From assembly GCF_032335695.1 (NCBI RefSeq), contig NZ_JACTOJ010000022.1, forward strand, positions 1-64,000: a stretch of 64,000 nucleotides of DNA, in the 5' to 3' direction. Numbering within the stretch: position 1 is the first letter of the stretch; the number at the start of each line of letters is the position of its first letter. The notes under the pieces are model-generated. The model saw nothing but the letters and a program-made list of their open reading frames with translations. It did no database searches and was not told where the DNA came from. Position numbers and translations under genes: made by a program. This document shows positions 43,294 to 53,182 of this stretch, piece by piece. The stretch comes from JACTOJ01 sp032335695 (lineage in GTDB: Bacteria; Bacillota; Clostridia; Clostridiales; Clostridiaceae).

Positions 43294-44649
43294 TTATGCA
43301 AATATAGAGGGGTCTCCTGCTCTTTCTGTAAGTAATCCATTCTCCAGTATTCCAAGCTCCTCCATTCTTTTTTCAAATTCGGCTATAGTTCTTTTTCCTG
43401 TTATTTCTCTTAAAGAAGCCACATCATGATAACTGGAGGACTGGTACATAAGCATTACATCATCTCCACCGGGTATGCCCATGAAATAATTGCAATTTGC
43501 CATGGTTAAAAGCATCGCCAGGTTTTCCAAGTCGTTTTGGTCCGCCTTCATATGGTTAGTATAGCAAGTATCGCAACCCATAGATAACCCAGTAAGCTTC
43601 CCCATAAAATGATCCTCAAGTCCTGCTCTTATAACTTGCCTTCCATCATATAAATACTCCGGTCCTATAAAGCCTACTACCGTATTAACCAAAAACGGAT
43701 TATATCTTTTAGCTAATCCATAGCAGCGTGCTTCCATCACTAATTGATCTGCGCCATTATGTCCTTCCGAGGATAACTCAGAGCCTTGTCCTGTCTCAAA
43801 ATACATGAAGTTAGGTCCTTTAGAACTCTTCTTTTCCTTCATTAGAGCGTAAGCCTCATCCAGTAAGGCTACGCTTATCCCAAAAGCTCTATTGGAAATT
43901 TCTGAACCTGCCAAGCTTTGAAACATCAAATCTATAGGCACTCCATTTTTAAGGGCCTCCATCTGCGTAGTCACATGTGCAAGCACACAATTTTGGGTAG
44001 GTATTTTCCATTTTGATGTAAATTCATTAAATTTATTCAATACAGCTGAAATGCTGTCTATAGTATCAGTTACTGGGTTAAGTCCAATAAGCGCATCTCC
44101 CACTCCATAGCTTACTCCTTCCATTACTGAAGCTATTATTCCTTCCACATTGTCAGTGGGATGATTAGGCTGAAGTCTTGAAGATAAGGTTCCTCTTTTT
44201 CCTATGGTGGTGTTACAGGTAGCAGTATTACAAAGCTTCTTTGAAGCATATACCAAATCCATATTGGTCATAAGCTTAGTTACAGCTGCTATCATTTCTG
44301 CAGTTAATCCATCTCGTATGGATTTTATATCCTCTTCACTGGCAGAAAGTATAAAGTCTCTGAATCCTCCCAGGGTTAAAGCTTTGATTTTATTGTATTG
44401 TTCCTTGTTAATCCCGTCTTGAATAACTCTAGTTACCTCATCTTTATCATAATCCACTACAGGATTATTCATAAGCTGCTCCAAGGTGACATCTGCTAAA
44501 ACCATCTTTGCTGCAACCCTCTCTGCAGTACTTTCAGCTGCTATCTGAGCTAAGGCATCACCAGATTTTTCCTCATTGGCTTTTGCAAGCAAATCCTTTA
44601 TATCCTTAAACCCATAAACTCTATTAAATAATGTGGTCTTTAAATTCAT
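43294..44649 (-). CDS. eutB: Ethanolamine ammonia-lyase, large subunit
   Basis: A 451-residue TIM-barrel catalytic subunit. SSRLQPNHPTDNVEG, the GLNPVTDT substrate region, FQSLAGSE, FYMETGQGSE-type residues, MGCDTCYTNHMKADQND and MGIPGGDDVMLMYQ are conserved EutB stretches. AGGTGAT precedes the ATG at 44649 (an in-frame GTG at 44658 overlaps the site). It acts with EutC and needs EutA to replace damaged cobalamin. No shell-protein gene of a microcompartment is near, so the enzyme may be free in the cytosol, or other eut genes may lie elsewhere. Confidence 0.96.
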   Translation of the reverse strand: MNLKTTLFNRVYGFKDIKDLLAKANEEKSGDALAQIAAESTAERVAAKMVLADVTLEQLMNNPVVDYDKDEVTRVIQDGINKEQYNKIKALTLGGFRDFILSASEEDIKSIRDGLTAEMIAAVTKLMTNMDLVYASKKLCNTATCNTTIGKRGTLSSRLQPNHPTDNVEGIIASVMEGVSYGVGDALIGLNPVTDTIDSISAVLNKFNEFTSKWKIPTQNCVLAHVTTQMEALKNGVPIDLMFQSLAGSEISNRAFGISVALLDEAYALMKEKKSSKGPNFMYFETGQGSELSSEGHNGADQLVMEARCYGLAKRYNPFLVNTVVGFIGPEYLYDGRQVIRAGLEDHFMGKLTGLSMGCDTCYTNHMKADQNDLENLAMLLTMANCNYFMGIPGGDDVMLMYQSSSYHDVASLREITGKRTIAEFEKRMEELGILENGLLTERAGDPSIFA

Positions 44650-44756
44650 GAATATCACCTGTCTTACTTGTATAAATTTATTTTTTATTTGGATATACTT
44701 TAAGATATTGGCATAAATTAAAGCCTATATCAACATTTTCTTAAAATATAGCAAGC

Positions 44757-46073
44757 TTATACAGCTTCCTCATCTCTTACTTCGCTCACTGAATTTCTGG
44801 TAATAAAAGAATATATAAAATAATAAACAAAGGATAGAACAAAAGCAAGCATTACCCAAGATAATGTGTTAATGTTTGAGTAAGTAACTGTAACTAAGAA
44901 TATAGCATCAATTACTATAGCTATCATTGGCAAAACCGAATTAACCTTATAAGGTCTTTCCATATTAGGAGCTTTCTTTCTCAAAATGTAGAAGGATATC
45001 ATGCTCACAGCATGAAGTGCAATTGCACCAAAGCTGGATATTACTATAATTGTAGCAGTATTGTTAGTAAGTACAAATATCATTCCTATAAGGCTTGGTA
45101 TTATAGTAGCTGCCACTGGAGCTCCCTTAGAATTAACCTTTGACAGAAATTTAGGAAGATAGTTTGCTCTAGACATAGCAAATACCTGTCTTGAATATCC
45201 TATTATTATCCCATGAAGACTAGCTACAAGTCCAAATATTCCTATAAAGCCCATGAGTTTTGAAAGTACATTGCCCTTACCAAATATGACATCAAGGGTA
45301 TCCGGAAGAGGCGAGTCAGTAGCTCCCATAGTTTTAATGTCAAGCACTCCAGCGGTGCAGACAAAAGTGATCAAAGCTAATACCACTAAAGTTAATATTG
45401 CTAATATAAAGCCTTTAGGCACATCTTTCTTAGGGTTTTTACATTCCTCAGCCGACATTGCTCCGCCTTCAGCAGCAAGATAAAACCATATAGCAAAAGG
45501 GATGGCACTAAATACTCCTTTGATGCCGCCTTTATGAGTGTCTCCGCCAACTATCTTAGAAAAATCTACATGTCCAATTGTGGCCCCTGCAAATACTATA
45601 AGTCCTATTATAGCCACTATGGTAACTACAGTTTCAATTATAGCCGCTGTCTTTACTCCTCCGCAATTTATAACTACAAATATAGCATAAAATACAAGTG
45701 CTGCAGCAGTAACAGGTATGGCTGGAATAATAAAGTTTACATAGGCTCCTATAGATATTGCAATAGCAGGAGTAGCAAATAAAAATTCCATAATTGTAGA
45801 AACTCCTGCAAAAAATCCTCCAAATCTGCCCATAGCTCTTACTGCATATTCTGAAGAACCACCAGCATCTGGTATAGCTGTAGCAAGTTCAGCATAGCTA
45901 AACATAAAAGCTGTATAAAATACTGTAACGATAAGTGTAGCCACTATAAAACCCATAGGACTAGTGAAGGCCATAGCATTGTTCCATCCAAAGTACATTC
46001 CGGATATAACCATCCCCACTATTATTGACCAAAGCTGAAATGGTGACAAGGTTTTTTTTAGTTTGTTTGACAT
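44757..46073 (-). CDS. Ethanolamine permease (APC family)
   Basis: A 438-residue transporter with about 12 membrane segments: LSPFQLWSIIVGMVISGMYFG at the start and PDAGGSSEYAVRAMG in helix 3, features of the amino acid-polyamine-organocation superfamily and of the ethanolamine-permease subgroup. It differs from EutH, the other ethanolamine carrier type. AGGGGG precedes the ATG. It is 14 bp after eutA and 107 bp before eutB, so it brings in the substrate of the pathway encoded by its neighbours. Confidence 0.9.
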   Translation of the reverse strand: MSNKLKKTLSPFQLWSIIVGMVISGMYFGWNNAMAFTSPMGFIVATLIVTVFYTAFMFSYAELATAIPDAGGSSEYAVRAMGRFGGFFAGVSTIMEFLFATPAIAISIGAYVNFIIPAIPVTAAALVFYAIFVVINCGGVKTAAIIETVVTIVAIIGLIVFAGATIGHVDFSKIVGGDTHKGGIKGVFSAIPFAIWFYLAAEGGAMSAEECKNPKKDVPKGFILAILTLVVLALITFVCTAGVLDIKTMGATDSPLPDTLDVIFGKGNVLSKLMGFIGIFGLVASLHGIIIGYSRQVFAMSRANYLPKFLSKVNSKGAPVAATIIPSLIGMIFVLTNNTATIIVISSFGAIALHAVSMISFYILRKKAPNMERPYKVNSVLPMIAIVIDAIFLVTVTYSNINTLSWVMLAFVLSFVYYFIYSFITRNSVSEVRDEEAV

Positions 46074-46087
46074 GATATGATTCCCCC

Positions 46088-47488
46088 TTAAAAATTAAAA
46101 ATTAATGTTTTTATGATAACTGGTATTACTCCTGCTATAGGCTTTCCTATATCAACATAATTACCACTTTCCACCTTTATTCCATCTATGCATAGTATCT
46201 TTCTTGTTCTCCCTAAATAAATTTTCAGAACCTGACCAAGGGCTTTAGCAAAATCATTTTCTAATATTATGATTGCAGGTTCCTCTCTCAAGCTTAAAGC
46301 TTCTGAAAGCTTGCTTGCTATAAGCTTAATCTCCTCATAGGAAGGAGATTTATTGCCCTTAATAGCTATGGCTATATTTTTTTCGGAGTACATATTCAAT
46401 TTGCTGGTTATATCATCTTGAATTATCCCTCGCTCGTCTTGTGAAAGCTTTACTATAGGCACATTTTTCATGGGCAGAATTTCTTCATCATATACTATGG
46501 TGCTTCCACTTATGGATACTGAATAACTTCCTGCTCCAATCACAGTAGCTCTTATTTTTTCCTTAGGCTCTATAAGACTTAAACCTTTCTCCTTAAAAAT
46601 TTCTCTTATGGATATACCTAAAAGCGGTCCTATATCTTCATACTCTGTCAAGTGAGATAAACTTGTTACATTGTTTCCTCCATAGACAAATTCAGCTACT
46701 CCCCCTGAAAACATGAAGGCTTCTGCCTTTATTTTTTTATCTTCATGCTGTATAAATAATTTCTTTTCACATTCTTCCAGTTTACTATTTGCAGCTATTT
46801 TCCATAAAACCTCAGCAAGTGCATCCGTAAGCTTTTTTACCTCATATAATTCTGGAACTATTCCAACTTTTAAATCTAATTTTAAGCTGTTTATCATTGG
46901 CTTTATCTTATTCGATATATATTCAATTTCTAAATTCTCATCTATTTTTATAAGTCTGCCGCCAATGTCCAAAGCAAATGCATCTATGTTGTTTCCATTC
47001 TTGAAGCTTGAGGAGTTAGTAGTCCCCCCTCCTACATCAAAATTGATAATAGTTCCTGAAACCTTCTTTGAAAATTCAGAGGCTCCTGCTCCAAAGCCTG
47101 CCAATAAGGATTCTAAATCAGCTCCTGCTGCTTCTACCACAAAATCTCCGGAAAATTCCGAAAGGCTTTGCAGCACTTCTTCTGAATTTTCTTTTCTGGC
47201 ACTTTCTCCTGTTATTATGATAGCCCCTGTAGAAATATCTTTTTTATTTACATTGGCCTTTTCATATTCAATGGAAATTATTCTTTTTATTTCTTGTAAA
47301 TTTATCCTTCCCAGTGGGGTTAAAGGAGTAAAATAGATTGAGCTTTTATAAATAATTTCTTTGTTTATGATTTCTATTCTTGGTATAGAAAATGAACCTG
47401 CTACATTTGATACCGTAAGTCTGCTAAAAATAAGCTGAGTAGTGGTAGTTCCTATGTCTATACCCACGCTTAAAAGCTCCTCTGCCAA
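46088..47488 (-). CDS. eutA: Ethanolamine ammonia-lyase reactivating factor
   Basis: A 466-residue ASKHA-fold ATPase that reactivates ethanolamine ammonia-lyase by exchanging inactive for intact adenosylcobalamin. The phosphate-binding VGIDIGTTTTQ opens the protein, VVEAAGADLESLLAGFGAGA and IINFDVGGGTTNSS are the second and third ASKHA motifs, and AFMFSGGVAEFVY is typical of EutA. The start is TTG at 47488 with GGAGG 8 nt upstream. It is the first gene after a EutV-type antitermination site, so its expression and that of the following genes depends on ethanolamine sensing. Confidence 0.94.
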   Translation of the reverse strand: MAEELLSVGIDIGTTTTQLIFSRLTVSNVAGSFSIPRIEIINKEIIYKSSIYFTPLTPLGRINLQEIKRIISIEYEKANVNKKDISTGAIIITGESARKENSEEVLQSLSEFSGDFVVEAAGADLESLLAGFGAGASEFSKKVSGTIINFDVGGGTTNSSSFKNGNNIDAFALDIGGRLIKIDENLEIEYISNKIKPMINSLKLDLKVGIVPELYEVKKLTDALAEVLWKIAANSKLEECEKKLFIQHEDKKIKAEAFMFSGGVAEFVYGGNNVTSLSHLTEYEDIGPLLGISIREIFKEKGLSLIEPKEKIRATVIGAGSYSVSISGSTIVYDEEILPMKNVPIVKLSQDERGIIQDDITSKLNMYSEKNIAIAIKGNKSPSYEEIKLIASKLSEALSLREEPAIIILENDFAKALGQVLKIYLGRTRKILCIDGIKVESGNYVDIGKPIAGVIPVIIKTLIFNF

Positions 47489-47519
47489 TTAAAATTCCTC
47501 CTTTACTGTCAAGTAAATC

Positions 47520-47553
47520 AAAAAAAAGCCCAAACATTTTCTAATGTTTAAGC
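47520..47553 (-). terminator. Terminator controlled by EutV, before eutA
   Basis: GCTTAAACATT and AATGTTTGGGC pair around AGAA on the minus strand and eight T follow. Its 5' arm is shared with the second ANTAR-target hairpin, so the two structures exclude each other. Confidence 0.85.
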
Positions 47554-47623
47554 TTCTTTGCCTAAAAATAATTTTTAATTCTATTTTTCAATGTAAATTC
47601 CAAACTAATGCGCCCTTGCATTA
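47547..47623 (-). promoter_or_regulatory. Dual-hairpin ANTAR (EutV) antitermination site
   Basis: Two small hairpins with six-base loops precede the terminator. The first (47623-47606) has arms TAATGC/GCATTA and loop AAGGGC; the second (47566-47547) has arms TTTAGGC/GCTTAAA (one G-U) and loop AAAGAA. Both loops have A at position 1 and G at position 4, the hallmark of EutV-binding RNA. Phosphorylated EutV dimer binding would stop the terminator from forming. Confidence 0.87.
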
Positions 47624-47703
47624 ATTTTAATCTAATTATACATTATTATTTTATCAATGTAAACTTAAATTTCATGTTGTTTATCTATTTATACTAAATA
47701 TTT

Positions 47704-49122
47704 TTAATAATTTGTGAAATAAAATACAGTTTTTGTGCCATTTTGATTTGTTTCAATATTTATATCTCCATTTAATTTATCTTTTACAATGCTTTTCACG
47801 ATATTTAAGCCTAAGCTTTCGTTTTTAAGAATTTCTGTATTAAATCCATCTCCGCTGTCAGCTATAGCTATGCTTGAATAAGTTTCTCCTTTATTTATGA
47901 TTATCTCAATAACCCCTTCTTCTTTTATGGTGAAAGCATGCTTCAAGCAATTTTCTATAAGTTCATTTACCACAATAGCTATTGATGTAGCTCTGTCAGA
48001 ATTTACCTTCAAGCTGTCTCCATAGAGCTGTACATCGATCTTTTTATTAAGCTGCTCCAAATTTCTTAAAGCGTTGTTTTTTATCTTTAACAATATTTCC
48101 TTTATATCAGCATCATCTATACCATTTTGAGATAAAACTTCATGAGTGGTGGCTATGCTTAAAATCCTATTTATACTGTCATGAAAAGCTCTCCTAGCCT
48201 CTTCATTGTCAATTCTTCTAGATTGAAGCCTAAGTATACTTGCTATAGTCTGAAGATTATTTTTTACTCTATGATGAATTTCCCTTATGGCTACAGATTT
48301 TAGTATCAATTCTTTTTCCTTTTGTCTTATATCTGTAATATCCTTTATGAGCATGATAACGCCGTATATATTATTTTCTTTTTTCGTAACAGCATATTTT
48401 ACCTGCAATTCTAAGTTTCCTATTGCGGTTTCAAAGACGAAAGATTTATGATCACATAAAATATCGTTAAACTTAATTTCATTTAATACTAAATTATCAA
48501 AAGCTATACCCACTATAGAATCCTTATAACCAATCTTTCTGTAGAGCTCTTCTGCCTTATAATTAGCGTAAATGCAAAGCCCCTTTTCGTTTATTACCAA
48601 AATAGCGTCATTAATTAAATTGTAAGCTACGGTTTCCTCACAATCCATGTCCTTTATATTCATTAGAGTTTCCGAAAGCTGCTCTGTGGTTTGAGATAAT
48701 ATCTCTACACTTCTGCTTTGACTTACATCTTCCGTTATATCTTTTTCCATAATGAGAACCCCTATTACCTTGTGATGCTTGTTTTTAATTGGTACAGTGT
48801 TCTGCTTAACCACCATATTTTCCTGGGTAACAGCTTTCAAATCCAAAGTTTCAATACCAAGCTCTAAAGTCCTAAGAGCTGCTGGCTCATTCTTTCTAAG
48901 AGCAAGCTCACCAACTACGGAGGTTTTGTATAAAGATTTGAAGTTTGCAGGTTTAGCTTCCGCTACCACAACGGCTATATTAGGATCTTTAGTAAGGCAA
49001 TCTATAAATATATCACCTTTAGCTAAATTTGCAAACATAGAAATAGATTTCTCTATTTCTTCTAATTTCGCTATATCTTCTTCAGACAAGTCAGTATGAA
49101 GCTTGCATAATTCCCTAAGCAT
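47704..49122 (-). CDS. eutW: Ethanolamine-sensing histidine kinase
   Basis: A 472-residue soluble sensor kinase with no membrane segment. An N-terminal sensor domain (about 1-130) is followed by a PAS domain (about 165-265; NDAILVINEKGLCIYANYKAEELY) and a HisKA_2/HATPase pair of the HWE/HisKA_2 type: IREIHHRVKNNLQTIASILRLQ with the phospho-acceptor His283 or His284, the N box NELIENCLKHAF and DSGDGFN/GLNIVKSIV. It lies 2 bp after eutV. In the family it senses ethanolamine and phosphorylates EutV. Confidence 0.93.
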   Translation of the reverse strand: MLRELCKLHTDLSEEDIAKLEEIEKSISMFANLAKGDIFIDCLTKDPNIAVVVAEAKPANFKSLYKTSVVGELALRKNEPAALRTLELGIETLDLKAVTQENMVVKQNTVPIKNKHHKVIGVLIMEKDITEDVSQSRSVEILSQTTEQLSETLMNIKDMDCEETVAYNLINDAILVINEKGLCIYANYKAEELYRKIGYKDSIVGIAFDNLVLNEIKFNDILCDHKSFVFETAIGNLELQVKYAVTKKENNIYGVIMLIKDITDIRQKEKELILKSVAIREIHHRVKNNLQTIASILRLQSRRIDNEEARRAFHDSINRILSIATTHEVLSQNGIDDADIKEILLKIKNNALRNLEQLNKKIDVQLYGDSLKVNSDRATSIAIVVNELIENCLKHAFTIKEEGVIEIIINKGETYSSIAIADSGDGFNTEILKNESLGLNIVKSIVKDKLNGDINIETNQNGTKTVFYFTNY

Positions 49123-49124
49123 TT

Positions 49125-49688
49125 TTATATGTCCAAACTTTCATTATGCTCTAATATATTTTGAGAAACTTGAAATATGGTAGTTTGCTTATCCATGCTC
49201 ATTCTTCTAAGTTTTTTATAAGCTTCATTTTCTGATAATCTAAATTTCTCCATAAGCAGTTCTTTAGCAGAACATATGGTTTTTATGCTTGTCAATTTAT
49301 TCCTCATAGCCTTTAACTCTTGTCCTTTGGAAATTGCAATTTCAACTTGGGGTATTAGTCTCACTTCATCAATAGGTTTTACAATATATCCGATAGCGCC
49401 AATGGTCTTAACCTTGTCAATAAACTCTTTTCCGCTGTAAGCAGTCAGTACGATGATGGATTGTGCTATATCTTCCTTCATCAATATTTCCGAAGCTTGA
49501 ATTCCATCTAATTTAGGCATTTTTATATCCATAAGCACAAGTTCCGGTCTATGAATTCTGCAAAGCTCCACCGCCTGCAGTCCATTAGCTGCCTCTCCTA
49601 CTACAGAATATCCAGCTGTTTTAAGCATTTCACATATATCCATTCTCGTGATAGGTTCATCTTCTGCCACTACTATCCTACTACCCAT
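49125..49688 (-). CDS. eutV: ANTAR-type response regulator
   Basis: A 187-residue RNA-binding antiterminator. The receiver domain has the acidic pair EDE, the phospho-acceptor Asp in LVLMDIKMPKLDG and the Lys in YIVKPI. A linker helix and the C-terminal ANTAR domain follow: LMEKFRLSENEAYKKLRRMSMD, with the typical AYxxLRxxSM signature. Two ATGs are possible; GGGG is better spaced (9 nt) from the one at 49688 than from 49694. It heads the eutV-eutW pair, and its target hairpins lie upstream of eutA. Confidence 0.94.
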   Translation of the reverse strand: MGSRIVVAEDEPITRMDICEMLKTAGYSVVGEAANGLQAVELCRIHRPELVLMDIKMPKLDGIQASEILMKEDIAQSIIVLTAYSGKEFIDKVKTIGAIGYIVKPIDEVRLIPQVEIAISKGQELKAMRNKLTSIKTICSAKELLMEKFRLSENEAYKKLRRMSMDKQTTIFQVSQNILEHNESLDI

Positions 49689-49948
49689 TTCCATTCACCC
49701 CAATCATAACAAAATTTAAGCACAATAAAAAAATGATTTCAACCTTTGCTAAATGATAATTAAATTTTTATCAAAATTGAAGTGCATCCTATTTTTGCAT
49801 ACTATTATCAAGGATTTTTCACCCAATAATGGTTGTATATTCAGTGTGATTTGTCAAGTTAAATTGATAATTTTGTTAGATTGATAATAATGGAACGCAA
49901 TCAGCGCAAATAATTTTACTTACTTTTCAACAACTTATATTCATATGG

Positions 49949-49954
49949 TATAAT
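49949..49954 (+). promoter_or_regulatory. -10 box of the SNF2 helicase gene
   Basis: TATAAT with TTTCAA about 18 bp upstream; roughly 50 bp before the start at 50009. The 314-bp gap between eutV and this gene is a divergent promoter region with no gene; a TTGACA (about 49857-49852, minus strand) faces eutV. Confidence 0.4.
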
Positions 49955-50008
49955 ATTTATTGCTTTATTTAAAACAGAAGCATTTAAAAAAAGCAAAGGA
50001 GAGCAAAA

Positions 50009-53000
50009 ATGAATTTAAAAGATTTAGAAGTCATAATTTTCAAAAACTCCTATAGTATAATGAATGATTTAGGAATGAATCTTTTTCAAAATAAGTCTGT
50101 GTCAAATATAAAAGGAAAAAATATTAATGGTATTTATCATATATATGGTGACGTAACTAGTTCTAATGGGAATTTGCCTTACAAGCCTCATATAAAAATC
50201 AATCTAAATAAAAAAACTTTAGCTGGAAACAACTGCAGCTGCAGTGATTTTAAAGATAATAATGTTTATGATAGCAATTTTATGTGTTCTCACCTAAATG
50301 CTTTAGCCTATGCTTTTTTCAATATTATGTATAGGAAAAAGAGTTCCTCCAATAGCCAGAATGAGGAAATCGCTAATAAAATCACTTTTAACGTGGAAGC
50401 TTTTCTTGAATATAGAGAAGGAAGCTCTCCCAGCGCTTATCAGGCTGAATTTAAATTATTGGATCGTCAGAAATATTTAATAAGGGATTTGAAGACTTTC
50501 ATAAATGCTGCATACAAAAATGAAGAAGTTCTATTAAATTCTCAATTTAAATATTCTCCTAAATATCACACTCTTTCTGAGGAAGCTCTTATATTATTTG
50601 ATTTTATTAAAAATGAAATATATTCCAAGGAGCTATCCATTAACGGAAAAGCTTTATATATCCCTAAAAATAAACTTAGAAATTTTTTGATGAGTATTTC
50701 AAACAATACTTTATATTTTAAATATAATGGTATATCCTATAAAACCTCTATAATTTATGATAAGCTTCCTTTGAGCTTCACTCTTAAGGAAAAGGATGAT
50801 AATTTTATATTAACCACTCATTCCAAACTGCCCTTACCCCTTAATGAGTTAGGTGATGTTTATTTCTTTAAAGGTAATCTTTATATTCCGTCAATAGACT
50901 TGATTACTGTATATAAACAAATATATAATATGTTCTCCTCTGCTAACGAAATTAAATATGAGAAGAATACAAACAATTATGAATACCTTATAAGAATATT
51001 AAATAAGGTTTCCAATAACATAAATATATCTGAAGGAGTAAAGAAATTCGGATCACAAAATATAGAATTTCAGTTTTTACTATACAAAGAATTAGATATT
51101 ATATGCTGCACCCCCTATGCCATCTGCTCCAATAAGAAAGTGAATATCTTATTAGAAAGCTCTACGCCAAATATAGTAAGAGACTTTAAAAAGGAAGAAA
51201 AACTTCTTATGAAGCTTGAATATTTTAAATTTGCCAGAAAAAATGACAGAATGCTTTTTTGGGGAAATGATTATGATCTTTTTTATCTGCTTAAAGGCGG
51301 CAAAAATGGCCTTAGCAATTTAGGAAAGGTTAAATTGGATAAATCACTTGAAAGCATAAAACTTTTAGACGCTTCTTTCATAGATATGGCTTTGGAAGAG
51401 CACAACAATAATTTTATATTAAGCTATGCAATGAAAGGAATTCCCAATCAGGAATTCCATGAAATTTTTCAAGCCTACAAAGAAAAAAAAGCTTTCTACA
51501 GATTGAGCAATGGAAATTTTTTAGATTTTGAAGATGAGAGTATATCTAATTTTTTTAATCTATTCTTAAATCTTTCAGAAGTTTCAGCTAAAGAAAATTC
51601 AATAACTATAAGTAAGGATAAGGAACTCTATTTATGTAAAGGCTTAGGGCATTCAAAATTCAATATAGTAAGAGGTAGAGATATTTTAGAAGATATAGAT
51701 GATAAAATCAAGCAGATATATTCTTCAAAAGTTCTTCTGCCTAAGAATCTAGAGACAAAGCTAAAAGAATATCAAATAGAAGGCTTTACCTGGTTTAAAA
51801 GGCTCAGTGCATTAGGCTTCGGAGGCATACTGGCAGATGATATGGGGCTTGGAAAAACTCTTCAAACCATAGCATTTTTAAGCTCTGAAAAAAATAAAAA
51901 GGCCTTGATAATAGTTCCTACTTCTTTAATATATAATTGGAATGAAGAATTTAAAAAATTTGCTCCTTCCCTTAGGCTCTTAATTGCACATAAATTAGAT
52001 TCCTACCACAAACTAACTACTACATTACAAGATGTAGATGCCATTATAACAAGCTATGGAACTTTGAGAAATAATATTGAATCCTTCAAAAAGTGCGCTT
52101 TTGATTTTTGTATAGTGGATGAAGCTCAAAATATAAAAAACTCCTCCACCAGCATCTCAAGGCTTATAAAGGAAATTAACTCAGGTTTACGTTTTGCACT
52201 CACAGGTACTCCTATAGAAAACAATTTATTAGAGCTGTGGTCTATTTTTGATTTTATCATGCCTGAATATCTGTATTCTAAAGAAAATTTCACAGAAAAA
52301 TTTGTAAACGGAGATGCTGAAAGCTTAGATAATCTAAGACTTCTCATAAAACCCTTTATACTTAGAAGAACAAAGGCTGAGGTTATGTCTGAACTTCCTG
52401 AAAAACTCCAGCGTAAAGTCATAGTAGAAATGACTCCTATGCAAAAGCAAATATATGCTTCCTATATAAAAGAAATAAAAAAGGCCTTAAAATTAACCAA
52501 AGGGAAAATTGAGCTATTTGCTTACATAACAAAACTTCGTCAAATATGCCTGGATCCTTCATTAATAATTCATAATTATTCCGGCGGCAGCGGTAAAATT
52601 ACAGCAGCATTAGATATAATAAACAATAATTTAAAAATCAACAAAAAGATATTACTGTTTTCTCAATTTACTTCTGCCCTTAAAAAAATCGGAGATGAAC
52701 TCAAAAAAGAATCAATAAATTATTTTTATCTGGATGGAGCCACTGATTCAAAAGCGAGAATTAATTTAGTAAATGAATTTAACAGCACTGATTCTACTGG
52801 AGTGTTTCTCATATCACTGAAAGCCGGAGGAACAGGTCTTAATCTCACATCAGCTAATTTAGTGATACTTTTTGACCCTTGGTGGAATCCTGCAGTAGAA
52901 CAACAAGCTTCTGACAGAGCTCACAGAATAGGGCAGAAAAATGTGGTAGAAGTTATAAAACTTGTAGCTAAGGATAGCATCGAAGAAAAAATAGTAGCTC

Positions 53001-53116
53001 TCCAAGAGCAAAAGAAAGAGCTAATTGACAGCATCATAACTGGGGATTTAAAAAGCACCACTCTTTTAAATAAATTAACCAAAGAAGAATTAGAGCAACT
53101 TTTCCTTAGAGATTAA
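50009..53116 (+). CDS. SNF2-family helicase with SWIM zinc finger
   Basis: A 1035-residue DNA translocase. The N-terminus has a SWIM zinc finger (Cys76-x-Cys78 and Cys93-x-His95). A long bacterial SNF2-associated region spans about 150-570. The SNF2 ATPase (about 585-860) has GGILADDMGLGKT (Lys616) and DEAQ (704-707), and the C-terminal helicase half (about 870-1035) has LKAGGTGLNLTSANLVI and QASDRAHRIGQ. It probably remodels protein-DNA complexes; its exact role in bacteria is not established. AAAGGAGAG precedes the ATG. Flanked by divergent eutV and convergent HD gene, it is monocistronic. Confidence 0.92.
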   Translation: MNLKDLEVIIFKNSYSIMNDLGMNLFQNKSVSNIKGKNINGIYHIYGDVTSSNGNLPYKPHIKINLNKKTLAGNNCSCSDFKDNNVYDSNFMCSHLNALAYAFFNIMYRKKSSSNSQNEEIANKITFNVEAFLEYREGSSPSAYQAEFKLLDRQKYLIRDLKTFINAAYKNEEVLLNSQFKYSPKYHTLSEEALILFDFIKNEIYSKELSINGKALYIPKNKLRNFLMSISNNTLYFKYNGISYKTSIIYDKLPLSFTLKEKDDNFILTTHSKLPLPLNELGDVYFFKGNLYIPSIDLITVYKQIYNMFSSANEIKYEKNTNNYEYLIRILNKVSNNINISEGVKKFGSQNIEFQFLLYKELDIICCTPYAICSNKKVNILLESSTPNIVRDFKKEEKLLMKLEYFKFARKNDRMLFWGNDYDLFYLLKGGKNGLSNLGKVKLDKSLESIKLLDASFIDMALEEHNNNFILSYAMKGIPNQEFHEIFQAYKEKKAFYRLSNGNFLDFEDESISNFFNLFLNLSEVSAKENSITISKDKELYLCKGLGHSKFNIVRGRDILEDIDDKIKQIYSSKVLLPKNLETKLKEYQIEGFTWFKRLSALGFGGILADDMGLGKTLQTIAFLSSEKNKKALIIVPTSLIYNWNEEFKKFAPSLRLLIAHKLDSYHKLTTTLQDVDAIITSYGTLRNNIESFKKCAFDFCIVDEAQNIKNSSTSISRLIKEINSGLRFALTGTPIENNLLELWSIFDFIMPEYLYSKENFTEKFVNGDAESLDNLRLLIKPFILRRTKAEVMSELPEKLQRKVIVEMTPMQKQIYASYIKEIKKALKLTKGKIELFAYITKLRQICLDPSLIIHNYSGGSGKITAALDIINNNLKINKKILLFSQFTSALKKIGDELKKESINYFYLDGATDSKARINLVNEFNSTDSTGVFLISLKAGGTGLNLTSANLVILFDPWWNPAVEQQASDRAHRIGQKNVVEVIKLVAKDSIEEKIVALQEQKKELIDSIITGDLKSTTLLNKLTKEELEQLFLRD

Positions 53117-53138
53117 GTTGCCCGTTTTTCAATTTTAA

Positions 53139-53182
53139 CTTCGATTTAAAGCAGTGTTGATTTTTCATCGATTTAAAACAGC
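53139..53182. repeat. Intergenic repeat, family A, diverged copy (minus orientation)
   Basis: On the minus strand it reads GTTTTAAATC, then AAAAATCAACACTG, then TTTAAA, the same order as in the 38-kb and 43-kb copies. The arms are mutated so the long hairpin is weaker. It lies between the convergent helicase and HD-domain genes. Confidence 0.6.

Noticed and set aside
46713..47336. Plus-strand 207-residue frame inside eutA
   Set aside because: It is a shadow of eutA on the other strand; its serine- and phenylalanine-rich composition is typical of antisense frames.
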